Shown here piece after piece: positions 1-9,218 of a stretch of 64,000 bases of DNA (positions within the stretch are counted from its first letter, which is position 1; every line of letters starts with the position of its first letter). Both the position numbers and the translations under genes were made by a program. Location: the NCBI GenBank assembly GCA_050304615.1, contig JBNLDW010000003.1, positions 62,001 to 126,000 on the forward strand. The letters are read 5' to 3'. Under the pieces are notes generated by a model. That model ran no database searches, was not told where the DNA came from, and saw only the letters and a list, made by a program, of their open reading frames with translations. This DNA comes from CBFDBF01 sp050304615 (lineage in GTDB: Bacteria; Pseudomonadota; Gammaproteobacteria; Chromatiales; Chromatiaceae).

Positions 1-1042
1 TGAGACGCACCTCGTTGGCAGAGTCAGCATGCAACAAGGCATCATCCAGGGTTATCTCACCCTCCTGATAGAGGTTGAATAGCGCCTGATCAAAGGCCAC
101 CATTCCTTGCTCGGTGGAGCGTTTCATCAGCTCCTTGAGCTTGTGTATCTCCCCTTTACGGATCAGATCTGCTGCCAGGGGTGTATTCAGCAACACCTCC
201 ACCACTGGTCGCCTGCTCTTCCCGTCTGGTCGCCGTATAAGCTGCTGCGCCACTATGCCACGCAAGTTAAGCGAGAGATCCATAAATACCTGGGGATGTC
301 GATCCTCAGGGAAGAAGTTGATGATACGATCGAGTGCCTGGTTGGCGTTGTTGGCATGCAGGGTGGAAAGACAGAGATGTCCGGTTTCGGCAAAGGCGAT
401 GGCATGATCCATGGTCTCTCTAGTGCGAATCTCACCGATCAGGATCACATCCGGGGCCTGGCGCAGGGTGTTCTTCAGGGCCACCTCATACGACTCGGTA
501 TCTATCCCCACCTCTCGTTGCGTCACAATGCAGCCAGCATGGGAGTGGGTGAACTCGACCGGATCCTCAATGGTGACAATATGTCCGCTACTGTTACGAT
601 TGCGATAGCCAAGCATAGCGGCCAGTGAGGTAGATTTACCGGTACCGGTGGCTCCAACGAAGATCACCAGCCCACGTTTGGTCATGGCTAGATCCTCAAT
701 GATGGGCGGCAACAGTAGTTCTTCTATCTCTGGAATGCGGCTCTCAATACGCCGCAACACCATACCTACAGAATCACGCTGAACAAACGCGCTTACCCGG
801 AAGCGGCCAATACCCTTCTCCCCCACCGCAAAGTTACACTCATTGGTATTAATAAATTCCTCACGCTGAGCCGGTGACATCAAACTATACGCCAGCTCCC
901 TGGTCTGCTCTGCGCTCATCTTCCCCTTGACGGCCGGCATGACATGCCCATGTACCTTGATGCTTGGTGGTACACCAACAGTAATAAAAAGATCCGAGGC
1001 ATCCTTATCTACCATCAGTTTTAACAGGCCTTTAAAATCCAT
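1..1042 (-). CDS. pilU: Type IV pilus retraction ATPase PilU (3' end cut by window edge)
   Basis: Hexameric ATPase of the PilT/VirB11 family that assists PilT in depolymerising type IV pili at the inner membrane. The open frame runs from the ATG at 1042, preceded by CGGAGA, to the left edge without a stop. About 347 codons are visible; PilU proteins are usually near 380, so the C-terminus is missing. Visible marks are the N-terminal DKDASDLF segment, Walker A GATGTGKST (about residues 130-138), the Asp box VTIEDPVEF, Walker B DVILIGEIR and the His box TGHLCLSTLH. It lies 31 bases downstream of pilT on the same strand, the usual pilT-pilU order. It is distinguished from PilT by the MDFKGLL/LFITVG start and by that order. 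Confidence 0.95.
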   Translation of the reverse strand, partial: MDFKGLLKLMVDKDASDLFITVGVPPSIKVHGHVMPAVKGKMSAEQTRELAYSLMSPAQREEFINTNECNFAVGEKGIGRFRVSAFVQRDSVGMVLRRIESRIPEIEELLLPPIIEDLAMTKRGLVIFVGATGTGKSTSLAAMLGYRNRNSSGHIVTIEDPVEFTHSHAGCIVTQREVGIDTESYEVALKNTLRQAPDVILIGEIRTRETMDHAIAFAETGHLCLSTLHANNANQALDRIINFFPEDRHPQVFMDLSLNLRGIVAQQLIRRPDGKSRRPVVEVLLNTPLAADLIRKGEIHKLKELMKRSTEQGMVAFDQALFNLYQEGEITLDDALLHADSANEVRL

Positions 1043-1073
1043 ACTTATCTCCGCTTATACTTTGTACTTAAAA

Positions 1074-2114
1074 TCATTGGCCAAAAATAGTTTTGTCCGC
1101 GGCCTTGGTACGCGCATCAAGTCGACTGATCATACCGCGCTTCACCAGTGCCTGTAGATGCTGATCCAAAGTCTGCATGCCAGTCGCCTGCCCTGTCTGA
1201 ATGGCAGAGTACATCTGTGCCACCTTATCCTCCCGGATAAGGTTACGGATTGCTGGGGTACCAATCATGATCTCCCATGCGGCAGTCCGTCCGCCGCCGA
1301 TCTTCTTCATCAGGGTCTGGGCAACTACCGCTCGCAGAGACTCTGACAACATGGAACGCACCATGGCCTTCTCACCAGCAGGAAAGACATCGATCATACG
1401 GTCAATTGTCTTGGCCGCTGAGCTGGTATGCAGGGTTCCAAACACCAGATGACCAGTCTCTGCGGCAGTAAGGGCCAAACGGATGGTCTCCAGATCACGC
1501 AACTCACCAACCAGAATAATATCCGGATCCTCGCGCAGTGCTGAGCGTAGCGCCTCAGAAAACCCAAGGGTGTCACGGTGCACTTCACGCTGGTTGATCA
1601 GGCACTTCTTGCTCTGATGGACAAATTCGATCGGGTCTTCAATTGTCAGAATATGGGCATAGTCGTTGTCATTCTTATAGTCCATCATGGCCGCAAGGGT
1701 GGTCGACTTACCGGAACCTGTTGGCCCGGTTACCAACACCAACCCACGAGGAACATCCACAATACTCTTGAATGTCTCAGGACAGCCCAGATCCTCCAGG
1801 GTGAGAACCTTTGACGGGATGGTACGAAATACCGCACTGGCACCACGATCCTGCTTGAAGGCGTTGACCCTGAAACGGGCCAGTCCAGGGATTTCAAATG
1901 AAAAGTCAGTCTCAAAAAACTCCTCATAGTCCTTGCGCTGCTTGTCATTCATAATGTCATAGACAAGCCCATGTACCGTCTTATGATCCAATGCTGCGAC
2001 ATTGATCCTCCGGATATCACCATCTACCCGGATCATCGGGGGCAACCCCGAGGAGAGGTGCAGGTCTGAGGCGTCATGTTTGACGCTAAAGGCAAGTAAC
2101 TCGGCAATATCCAT
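1074..2114 (-). CDS. pilT: Type IV pilus twitching motility ATPase PilT
   Basis: Retraction motor that pulls pilin subunits back into the inner membrane, powering twitching motility and DNA uptake. The 346-residue length is typical. Residues 1-100 form the PAS-like N-domain (DASDLHLSSGLPP). Walker A TGPTGSGKST is at about 129-138, followed by the Asp box (TIEDPIEFVH), Walker B (DPDIILVGELRD) and His box (TGHLVFGTLHTSSA). The ATG at 2114 has a strong GGAGGT site. pilU follows directly, so the two are probably one transcript, divergent from yggS. Confidence 0.97.
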   Translation of the reverse strand: MDIAELLAFSVKHDASDLHLSSGLPPMIRVDGDIRRINVAALDHKTVHGLVYDIMNDKQRKDYEEFFETDFSFEIPGLARFRVNAFKQDRGASAVFRTIPSKVLTLEDLGCPETFKSIVDVPRGLVLVTGPTGSGKSTTLAAMMDYKNDNDYAHILTIEDPIEFVHQSKKCLINQREVHRDTLGFSEALRSALREDPDIILVGELRDLETIRLALTAAETGHLVFGTLHTSSAAKTIDRMIDVFPAGEKAMVRSMLSESLRAVVAQTLMKKIGGGRTAAWEIMIGTPAIRNLIREDKVAQMYSAIQTGQATGMQTLDQHLQALVKRGMISRLDARTKAADKTIFGQ

Positions 2115-2160
2115 CCACTACCTCCGACATTGGGAAGAGACTATAATCGCTCAAAAGAAA

Positions 2161-2216
2161 ACAAGGCAGGCAGCATTTAGCCGCTATACACTTACCCTGA
2201 GTGTCCTCTGCCTTGT
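2161..2216. repeat. Inverted repeat in the pilT/yggS divergent intergenic region
   Basis: ACAAGGCAG at 2161-2169 is matched by CTGCCTTGT at 2208-2216. Inside it lies a second arm pair, ACACT (2188-2192) and AGTGT (2200-2204). The structure sits in the 226-base gap between divergent genes. It could be a hairpin in a 5' leader or an operator; nothing decides between them. No other feature is apparent in this gap apart from the two ribosome binding sites. Confidence 0.4.
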
Positions 2217-2340
2217 GTCCTCTTAATAGTATCTACTTATAAGGGTGTAACAGCCAGCGTTTCAGCCCTAAAAAAACGGTAACGCAGCACGTTTTGGCTC
2301 TACAAACACATAGTATAGACAAACGGAGACAACTTTAACC

Positions 2341-3027
2341 ATGAGTCCCATCCAGACCCGTCTTGCCGCTCTGCAACAGCGAATCAATGCTGCTATGCAA
2401 CAATATGCCCGCCCTGCTGGATCGGTGCAACTCCTGGCGGTAAGCAAGACTCGTCCGGCAGAAGAGATAAGAGAGGCATTCAGTGCCGGCCAGAACCGCT
2501 TTGGTGAGAGCTACCTGCAGGAGGCGATCGATAAGATTGAGCAGCTCAAGGACATAGATATCGAATGGCACTTCATCGGTCGTGTGCAGAGCAATAAGAC
2601 CAAACTCATAGCGGAAAACTTCCACTGGGTACATAGCGTGGACACACTGAAACAGGCGCAACGCCTAAATGAGCAGCGTCCGACAACACTGCCCCCGCTT
2701 AATATCTGTCTCCAGATCAATATCGACGCAGAGGCAAGTAAAGGGGGCATCTCCCTGCAGCAGAGTACCGAACTGATTCAGGAGATACAGCAGCTACCAA
2801 GGTTGCAGCTATGTGGTCTCATGACCCTACCTGCCCCGGCAACAGAATTGGAGGAACAGCGCCGCCCGTTTCGCATACTGCGAGAGTTGCGCGACCAGAT
2901 CGCCACCCCGGAACTACCCCTGGAGACACTCTCTATGGGGATGTCCGCTGACCTTGAGGCAGCTATCGCAGAGGGGGCAACTATTATACGCGTAGGCACA
3001 GCCATCTTTGGGCCACGGAGTCGCTGA
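2341..3027 (+). CDS. yggS: YggS family PLP homeostasis protein
   Basis: Pyridoxal-phosphate-binding, alanine-racemase-fold protein without known catalytic activity, involved in vitamin B6 and amino acid homeostasis (COG0325). The 228-residue length is normal. The PLP lysine is K36 in LLAVSKTRP. Other family marks are RFGESYLQEA, WHFIGRVQSNK and the phosphate-binding end SMGMSADLEAAI...GTAIFG. It is the first gene of the yggS-proC-yggT-yggU run that commonly sits beside pilT in Gammaproteobacteria. Confidence 0.95.
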   Translation: MSPIQTRLAALQQRINAAMQQYARPAGSVQLLAVSKTRPAEEIREAFSAGQNRFGESYLQEAIDKIEQLKDIDIEWHFIGRVQSNKTKLIAENFHWVHSVDTLKQAQRLNEQRPTTLPPLNICLQINIDAEASKGGISLQQSTELIQEIQQLPRLQLCGLMTLPAPATELEEQRRPFRILRELRDQIATPELPLETLSMGMSADLEAAIAEGATIIRVGTAIFGPRSR

Positions 3028-3076
3028 TCCACTCTCTTTCGGTTATGATCTCTGTTATCCAACCGTTGAGTAGACT

Positions 3077-3931
3077 ATGAATACAATGCGAGATATGTCA
3101 AAACAGACCATCGCCTTTATCGGCTGCGGCAATATGGCCTCCAGCCTCATTAGTGGACTGGTTGCTGATGGCTATGATCCATCTCTTATATGGGCCAGTG
3201 ATCTTGATAGTGACAAACTGGCCGCCCTGGCGGCCCGCTGTGGCGTGCGCATAACCAGCGATAACAGTAAGGCGGTAGCAGTAGCCGATGTAGTAGTACT
3301 GGCGGTCAAACCCCAGGTTCTGGAGCAGGTGGCTTACGGTCTGGCAGAGGAGATCCGCAAGCGACAACCTCTGGTCATCTCCATAGCCGCAGGCATCAGG
3401 GAGAAAACCATCCAGCGGTGGCTGGGCGGTGATGTCACCCTGATACGTACAATGCCCAACACCCCAGCCATGATCCAGGCCGGCGCCACCGTGCTGCATG
3501 CCGAACCAGGAATATCTGACGCGGACAGAGATACTGCTGAGTCGATCCTCAGGGCGGTTGGCCTGACCCGCTGGGTAGAGGATGAGGGACTACTGGATGT
3601 GGTTACCGCGCTCTCTGGCAGCGGCCCGGCCTATTTCTTCCTGGTCATGGAGGCGATGGAAGAGGCCGCAATCAAATTGGGGCTGCCCGCAGACAGCGCC
3701 CGTCTGCTCACTATGCAGACTGCCTTGGGGGCTGCCCGCATGGCCATAGAGAGCTCGGTTGGACCGGCCACCCTGCGGCAACATGTGACCTCGCCCGGCG
3801 GTACTACAGAGAGGGCGCTACAGACCCTGGAAAACGGCGAGCTGCGCCAGCTGTTTGGCCAGGCGGTGCAGGATGCCTGTAACCGCTCGGTGGAGCTGTC
3901 CCAACTCCTGGACAAATCTAATGGAGAATAG
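3077..3931 (+). CDS. proC: Pyrroline-5-carboxylate reductase
   Basis: Catalyses the NAD(P)H-dependent reduction of 1-pyrroline-5-carboxylate to L-proline, the last step of proline synthesis, in the cytoplasm. The Rossmann motif FIGCGNMA lies near the N-terminus, followed by VVLAVKPQ, RTMPNTPA and the C-terminal family signature with SGSGPAYFF. Two starts are possible: ATG 3077, used here, and ATG 3095 (MSKQTIAFIG), which better matches the usual N-terminus; neither has a strong ribosome binding site. The end overlaps yggT by 11 bases. Confidence 0.95.
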   Translation: MNTMRDMSKQTIAFIGCGNMASSLISGLVADGYDPSLIWASDLDSDKLAALAARCGVRITSDNSKAVAVADVVVLAVKPQVLEQVAYGLAEEIRKRQPLVISIAAGIREKTIQRWLGGDVTLIRTMPNTPAMIQAGATVLHAEPGISDADRDTAESILRAVGLTRWVEDEGLLDVVTALSGSGPAYFFLVMEAMEEAAIKLGLPADSARLLTMQTALGAARMAIESSVGPATLRQHVTSPGGTTERALQTLENGELRQLFGQAVQDACNRSVELSQLLDKSNGE

Positions 3932-4499
3932 CTACTTCACCAACCCAATGGTATTTCTGATTCAGGTGCTGTTTGGGGCCTACATCCTGGCGGTCATGCT
4001 CCGTTTTATCCTGCAGCTGGTAAAGGCCGACTTCTACAATCCCATTTCACAATTTATAGTGAAGGTGACAACCCCGGTACTGCGCCCGCTACGCCGTATC
4101 ATCCCATCCGTCGGCGGGATCGATAGTTCCTCCCTGCTGCTGATGTGGCTGCTAAAGGGAGTTGAGCTGTGGCTGATCGCCGCAATTATGGGCATCAACT
4201 GGACCCCTCTGCTGCCACTAGCATGGGCCATCCCGGAACTGCTCGCACTCACTATCAATGTCTTTCTGTTCGCCATCTTTATCCAGGTCATTATGAGCTG
4301 GATTAGTCCAGGCAGTTACAGTCCGGCATCTGGCCTGCTCTACGCCCTGACTGCCCCACTGCTGCGTCCGGCACAGCGGCTGATACCGCCAATGTCTGGC
4401 CTCGACCTGTCACCCATGGTGGTATTGATCGGGCTAACCCTGCTCAAGATGCTGTTACTACCACCCCTACGACTTCTAACCCACTTCCCCTTTGGGTGA
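3921..4499 (+). CDS. yggT: YggT family integral membrane protein
   Basis: Small inner-membrane protein of the YGGT family (related to cell-division proteins SepG/YlmG and to osmotic shock proteins in other bacteria); exact role unknown. The 192 residues hold two copies of the YGGT repeat, each a pair of membrane helices around an amphipathic segment: one at about 5-85 (FRFILQLVKADFYNPI-like, LRPLRRIIPSVGGID) and one at about 100-185 (WISPGSYSP, LRPAQRLIPPMSGLD). The start is ATG 3921, overlapping the end of proC; the longer upstream reading of the same frame lies inside proC and is not native. Confidence 0.93.
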   Translation: MENSYFTNPMVFLIQVLFGAYILAVMLRFILQLVKADFYNPISQFIVKVTTPVLRPLRRIIPSVGGIDSSSLLLMWLLKGVELWLIAAIMGINWTPLLPLAWAIPELLALTINVFLFAIFIQVIMSWISPGSYSPASGLLYALTAPLLRPAQRLIPPMSGLDLSPMVVLIGLTLLKMLLLPPLRLLTHFPFG

Positions 4500-4795
4500 A
4501 TAGCAACAACTGGTACCATTGGGATGGCAACGCCCTGCTGCTTTCGTTGCAGGTACAGCCTCGCGCCAGTCGGGATGAGTTTGTCGCCCCACATGGTGAC
4601 CACTTTAAGCTACGCATAACCGCACCCCCGGTAGAGGGTAAGGCCAACGCCCACCTGCTCCGTTTTCTGGCCAAGGCCTTTGGAGTAAACCGCTCCCACG
4701 TCTCTCTGCAGAGCGGCAAGAGCGCACGCTACAAATTGGTGAGAATCGAGTCACCAAAAAAGCATCCCATCGAGGAAATCCGGTATTTTTCATGA
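4496..4795 (+). CDS. yggU: YggU/DUF167 family protein
   Basis: Small cytoplasmic protein of the UPF0235 (DUF167) family, 99 residues, function unknown. Family marks are LQVQPRASRDEF, LRITAPPVEGKAN, LLRFLAKAFGV and SGKSARYKLV. The start is a GTG at 4496 that overlaps the yggT stop (GTGA), so translation is probably coupled. It closes the yggS-proC-yggT-yggU run. Confidence 0.93.
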   Translation: MNSNNWYHWDGNALLLSLQVQPRASRDEFVAPHGDHFKLRITAPPVEGKANAHLLRFLAKAFGVNRSHVSLQSGKSARYKLVRIESPKKHPIEEIRYFS

Positions 4796-4834
4796 ATTTT
4801 ACCGCAGAATGTAAAGTTCATGATTAAAATAATA

Positions 4835-4864
4835 TTGTAACTTTATAATTTTTTGGCATATAGT
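4835..4864 (+). promoter_or_regulatory. Candidate sigma-70 promoter for the dynamin-like gene
   Basis: TTGTAA (4835-4840) and TATAGT (4859-4864) are 18 bases apart in an AT-rich stretch, with the start codon 34 bases beyond. The 103-base gap after yggU contains no other gene, so the GTPase gene likely has its own transcript. Confidence 0.45.
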
Positions 4865-4898
4865 TAGACGCACACACCTCAAAAAAGGTCTGTAATCT

Positions 4899-6878
4899 AT
4901 GGAAGAGTCGCGCCTACATCAACAGATCCACGCCTATAAGCAGTGGAAGTCGAAACTCGGTCAGACCGTTGGCCAGTACCGTGCATGGTTGAAAAAGTTT
5001 GGCCTCGATAGTGAACAGACTGAAAAACGGATTGATGAGTGCATCGAAGGATTGCGGGGCGACAGAATAACCGTCGCCTTTGTGGCAGAATTCTCCCGTG
5101 GCAAGACCGAGCTCATAAATGCCATATTCTTTGCTGAATATGGACAGCGTCTGCTGCCATCATCTGCCGGCCGCACTACCATGTGCCCCACAGAGCTGTT
5201 CTATGACAACAAAACGGATCAGGCATATGTACGCCTGCTTCCGATTGAGACCCGACTGCAAGATGCAAGCCTGATGCAGTTGAAGGAGGATAACGAGCAG
5301 TGGGTAAACTACCCATTGGATCTATCCTCTGCTGCGCGGGTGGAAGAGACGCTGCAAGAGGTGGTGCAGACCCGCCGGGTCACACTGGAGGAGGCGGTTC
5401 GGCTGGGGATGTACAACCCGAATGAACACCTGGAGCCACTTCAGAGAACCACCCACGTAGATATACCACGCTGGCGCCACGCCCTTATCAGCTTTCCCCA
5501 TCCACTCCTGAAGCAGGGACTTACCATCCTGGACACGCCCGGTCTCAACGCACTGGGAAGCGAGCCGGAGCTAACACTGAACATGCTGCCAACGGCTCAA
5601 TCGGTACTGTTTGTGCTGGCGGCCGACACCGGGGTTACCCGTACCGATCTGGAGATATGGCAACACCATATCAAAGGTTTCCATAGCAGTCGGCGACGTG
5701 GGCTGATGGTGGTATTGAACAAGATAGATACCCTGTGGGACGAGCTGCTGGACGACAGCAGGATTAGCGCAACCATCAGACAGCAGACCGACTCTACGGC
5801 CAAGATTCTAGGGATAGACCAAGATAGTGTGTTCCCGATCTCCGCCCAAAAGGGGCTGTTGGCAAAGGTGCGTAACGACAAAGCGCTGCTGGAGAAGAGC
5901 GAACTAAAAACCCTGGAAGATTATCTTGCCGTTAACATTCTGGATAAACGCCAACAGATCGTACAGGAGAACATCACTTCCGAAGTCAGCAACATGCTGG
6001 AAAACAGCTACGGCCTGATTGCTACCAAACTGCACCGCACCAGAAAACAGCTACAAGAGCTACAGCAGCTGCGCGGTAAGAGCCAAAGCATGATCGAACA
6101 TATGTTGGAAAAGGCCAGGCAGGAACATGCCGACTACATGCGTAACGTCAACAGCTTTAAGGCCAGCCGCAAGGTACTTTTGGAGCAGTCCGAGGTGCTA
6201 CGTCATGCACTAAATATGGGAAGGCTGGAGAATAAAATCAGAAAGAGTTACAAAAACATGTCTGGCAACTGGACCACTATGGGACTTAAGTCAAATATGC
6301 AGGTGCTGTTTGATGATATGAGTAAAGACATGCAGGTAGTGGTAGAGCAGAGCGAACAGGCGCGCAAACTTATCCGCAGCATCTACCGCCGCTTCCAGAA
6401 TGATTATGGCTTTGCCGTATCCCAGCCGGGCATGCTCTCTATCATGCGTTATCGGGTTGACCTCGACCTGCTGAAGCAAGAGGCTGATATCTTCCGCAAG
6501 AGCACGCTGACCACCATGACAGAGAAACATTTTGTAGTTAAACGCTTCTTTGTCGCCATGGTGAGTCGTGCCAGGGATATCTTCTTCCAGTCAGGACAAG
6601 AGGTGGATAACTGGCTGTCATCATCCCTGGAACCGCTGGTACAGCAGATCAACGCGCACAAATTAGGGATGGAGCAGCACCTGAATGATCTAAAAAATAT
6701 AAGCAGCTCGCGCAACACCCTAAAAGAACGCATCACTGAGTTAGGAACTCAGGAGCAGGCGGTGTTGCGGCAGTTAACTCTACTACGCAACATGCATATT
6801 GCCCTGAACGACCAACAGTCGCTAAGCGAGGAGAAACAACAGGGGCCACGCCTGGTAGGCGGCCTTGACGCCTCTTAG
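4899..6878 (+). CDS. Dynamin-family large GTPase
   Basis: Bacterial dynamin-like protein, 659 residues, expected to act on membranes through GTP-dependent self-assembly. GTPase motifs are in order: G1 AEFSRGKT (63-70, with Ala in place of the first Gly), the G2 threonines in GRTTMCPTE (93-94), G3 DTPG (212-215) and G4 NKID (274-277). The rest, from about 350 on, is long and helical with many charged and Gln-rich stretches (EELQQLRGKSQ, LKNISSSRNTLKERI), as in dynamin stalks. No clear membrane segment is seen. It sits between yggU and metX, where most relatives have no such gene. The biological role is not known from the sequence. Confidence 0.85.
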   Translation: MEESRLHQQIHAYKQWKSKLGQTVGQYRAWLKKFGLDSEQTEKRIDECIEGLRGDRITVAFVAEFSRGKTELINAIFFAEYGQRLLPSSAGRTTMCPTELFYDNKTDQAYVRLLPIETRLQDASLMQLKEDNEQWVNYPLDLSSAARVEETLQEVVQTRRVTLEEAVRLGMYNPNEHLEPLQRTTHVDIPRWRHALISFPHPLLKQGLTILDTPGLNALGSEPELTLNMLPTAQSVLFVLAADTGVTRTDLEIWQHHIKGFHSSRRRGLMVVLNKIDTLWDELLDDSRISATIRQQTDSTAKILGIDQDSVFPISAQKGLLAKVRNDKALLEKSELKTLEDYLAVNILDKRQQIVQENITSEVSNMLENSYGLIATKLHRTRKQLQELQQLRGKSQSMIEHMLEKARQEHADYMRNVNSFKASRKVLLEQSEVLRHALNMGRLENKIRKSYKNMSGNWTTMGLKSNMQVLFDDMSKDMQVVVEQSEQARKLIRSIYRRFQNDYGFAVSQPGMLSIMRYRVDLDLLKQEADIFRKSTLTTMTEKHFVVKRFFVAMVSRARDIFFQSGQEVDNWLSSSLEPLVQQINAHKLGMEQHLNDLKNISSSRNTLKERITELGTQEQAVLRQLTLLRNMHIALNDQQSLSEEKQQGPRLVGGLDAS

Positions 6879-7003
6879 TGCAACTCTGCATAACCCAGAG
6901 GAACATTACTGCCAGCCTGACGGATCACCCTTAATAGCCAATTCATATTGCACCCTGCAGAGACAGTGATTAGACTGCACTGATCACAACCTCGGAACAT
7001 TCG

Positions 7004-8155
7004 ATGCCAGAACCATTTCCTGCAGATTCCGTTGGCCTGGTCACTCCAACCAGCCATCTGTTCGAACAGCCAATCTCCCTGGAGAGTGGCCACACCCTAA
7101 CGAACTACAAGCTTGTATATGAGACATATGGTGAATTGAACGCGGATCGCAGCAATGCGCTGCTGATCTGTCATGCCCTTTCGGGCGACCATCATGCCGC
7201 TGGCTTCCACCATGCAGATGAAAAAAAGCCAGGTTGGTGGGATAGCTACATCGGCCCAGGCAAACCATTCGATAGCAACCGGTTCTTTATTGTCTGCCCA
7301 AATAATCTGGGTGGCTGTAAAGGCTCTTCTGGACCCAACACCCTGAACCCCAATAGTGGCAGACTATATGGGCCAGACTTCCCTTTGGTAACCGTCAAGG
7401 ACTGGGTAAATAGCCAACATGCCCTGATGCAACACCTGGGGATAGGGCAGTGGGCTGCCGTCATTGGGGGTAGTCTCGGCGGGATGCAGGCAATGCAGTG
7501 GGCCATCGACTATCCAAAGTCACTACGTCACGCCCTGCTGATTGCAGCCGCCCCTCGCCTTTCAGCACAAAATATCGGCTTTAACGAGGTTGCCCGCCAG
7601 GCGATCCTGTCCGACCCGGATTTTCATGGCGGCCACTTTTATGACCAGGATACCTCTCCTAAGAGGGGACTGATGCTGGCCCGCATGCTCGGCCATATCA
7701 CCTATCTTTCAGATGATGCCATGCGGGAAAAATTTGGCCGGGAGCTGCGGGAGGGACGACGCAGCTACAACTTTAATGTTGAATTCCAGGTGGAGAGCTA
7801 CCTGCGTTACCAGGGGACCTCCTTTGTCGAGCACTTCGATGCCAATACCTATCTACTGATGACCAAGGCACTCGACTATTTTGATCCGGCAAGTGACTAT
7901 GATAACGATCTGGCAGCAGCCCTGCGCCAGGCAGAGGCAGAGTTTATGGTGATCTCATTTACCGGAGACTGGCGCTTCCCCCCCGCCCGCTCCAAAGAAA
8001 TCGTCAAGGCGCTGATTGATGCCAAACGGCAAGTCAGCTACGCTGAGGTCGTTGCATCCCTGGGACACGATGCATTCCTACTCCCAATCGACTACTACAT
8101 GCAGTTGCTACGCGCCTATATGGATCGGGTTGCGGATGAGATTATTGACCCATGA
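7004..8155 (+). CDS. metX: Homoserine O-acyltransferase MetX
   Basis: Alpha/beta-hydrolase enzyme that activates homoserine by acylation, the first committed step of methionine synthesis. It has 383 residues. The nucleophile is S157 in GGSLGG; the other triad members are D322 (FTGDWRFPP) and H355 (GHDAFLLP). Other marks are CHALSGDHHAAG and CPNNLGGCKGSSGP. The MetX fold is often annotated as acetyltransferase, but many gammaproteobacterial MetX proteins paired with MetW use succinyl-CoA, so the acyl donor is left open. The stop overlaps metW by 4 bases. The 125-base upstream gap shows no recognisable SAM riboswitch. Confidence 0.95.
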   Translation: MPEPFPADSVGLVTPTSHLFEQPISLESGHTLTNYKLVYETYGELNADRSNALLICHALSGDHHAAGFHHADEKKPGWWDSYIGPGKPFDSNRFFIVCPNNLGGCKGSSGPNTLNPNSGRLYGPDFPLVTVKDWVNSQHALMQHLGIGQWAAVIGGSLGGMQAMQWAIDYPKSLRHALLIAAAPRLSAQNIGFNEVARQAILSDPDFHGGHFYDQDTSPKRGLMLARMLGHITYLSDDAMREKFGRELREGRRSYNFNVEFQVESYLRYQGTSFVEHFDANTYLLMTKALDYFDPASDYDNDLAAALRQAEAEFMVISFTGDWRFPPARSKEIVKALIDAKRQVSYAEVVASLGHDAFLLPIDYYMQLLRAYMDRVADEIIDP

Positions 8156-8757
8156 CCCTGCGTCCAGATATTGCCATTATTAAGGAGTGGATAGAGCCCG
8201 GTTCCAGGGTACTTGATCTGGGGTGCGGCGACGGTATCCTGCTGCAACTACTACGGGATGAGCGTCAGGTAGAGGGGTATGGCCTGGAGATCGACCCAAA
8301 AAATATTGCCCAGTGCATACGCGCTGGAATCAATGTAATCCAACGCAATCTGGATGAGGGACTATCTGACTTTGATGCACAGACCTTTGACTATGTAATA
8401 ATGACCCAAACCCTGCAGGCAGTGCATTTCCCGGATCGTCTGCTGCTGGAGATGCTGCGAGTTGGGCGCCAGGGCATCGTTACCTTCCCCAACTTTGGTT
8501 TCTGGAAGAACCGTCTGCAACTCGGCTTTAACGGTAAAATGCCGGTCTCACGCACCCTCCCGGCACAGTGGTACGATACCAGGAACATTCACCTCTGCAC
8601 GGTCAAGGATTTTGACCAGCTCTGCCGTCAGAAGGAGATTGTCACCCTGGAGCGGATGGTGGTGGATTATGCCCACCGTACCCGTACCGGCATCCATTTC
8701 CTACCCAACCTGCTGGGTGAAATCGCCCTTTACCGCTGCCAGTGCGGCGACCGCTGA
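8152..8757 (+). CDS. metW: Methionine biosynthesis protein MetW
   Basis: Class I SAM-methyltransferase-fold protein, 201 residues, that works with MetX in methionine synthesis; its partner role rather than a proven methyl transfer is the accepted view. SAM motif I is VLDLGCGDGILL (20-31), followed by GLEIDPKNIAQCIRAG and, typical of MetW, VTFPNFGFWKNRLQL and MPVSRTLPAQWYDTRNIHLCTVKDF. It starts inside the metX stop (ATGA), so the two are translationally coupled. Confidence 0.95.
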   Translation: MTLRPDIAIIKEWIEPGSRVLDLGCGDGILLQLLRDERQVEGYGLEIDPKNIAQCIRAGINVIQRNLDEGLSDFDAQTFDYVIMTQTLQAVHFPDRLLLEMLRVGRQGIVTFPNFGFWKNRLQLGFNGKMPVSRTLPAQWYDTRNIHLCTVKDFDQLCRQKEIVTLERMVVDYAHRTRTGIHFLPNLLGEIALYRCQCGDR

Positions 8758-8766
8758 GAGAGTTAT

Positions 8767-9210
8767 ATGCTAGCTATTAAACACCATCTGCCAATCCTTG
8801 CCCTGCTGCTACTGCCGCTATTGGCCAATGCCGAGAACAGCACCCGCAGTGGGGATTACACCATCCACCACAACGCCCTCAAGAGTGACTTCCTAAGCCC
8901 CACAGTAGCCTCCGCCTACGGGCTACAGCGCAGCAAGTATCGTGGCATGGTAAATATCAGCATAATCAAGGAAGAGGCCAACACCACAGGTACCCCGGTA
9001 GAGGCTAAGATCACCATCCAGGCCAGCAACCTCATGGGCATGCCCAAGGAGATATCCCTTAAAGAGGTGCGGGAACAGGATGCGATCTACTATATAGGGG
9101 AGTTCCCCATCATCGACAGGGAAACCGTCAATTTTCGCCTCATGGTTCTACCTGAGGGAGAAGCCCGCACCATCCAAGCCAGCTTCAGCCAACAGTTTTT
9201 CCTGGAATAG
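8767..9210 (+). CDS. DUF4426 periplasmic protein
   Basis: A 147-residue protein with a clear signal peptide (ILALLLLPLLANA, cleavage after about residue 22). The remainder has the DUF4426 pattern: HHNALKSDFLSPTVASAYGLQRSKYRGMVN and later RETVNFRLMVLPEGE. Function is unknown. DUF4426 genes commonly follow metX-metW in Gammaproteobacteria, as here (9 bases after metW). Confidence 0.85.
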   Translation: MLAIKHHLPILALLLLPLLANAENSTRSGDYTIHHNALKSDFLSPTVASAYGLQRSKYRGMVNISIIKEEANTTGTPVEAKITIQASNLMGMPKEISLKEVREQDAIYYIGEFPIIDRETVNFRLMVLPEGEARTIQASFSQQFFLE

Positions 9211-9218
9211 CCGGACCT

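Noticed and set aside
1..1042. Plus-strand ORFs at the left edge (for example 107-628)
   Set aside because: They are antisense shadows of pilU, whose minus-strand frame carries all ATPase motifs and simply lacks a stop inside the window.
6879..7003. SAM riboswitch ahead of metX
   Set aside because: The 125-base leader has no recognisable SAM-I or SAM-II core and no terminator-type hairpin.
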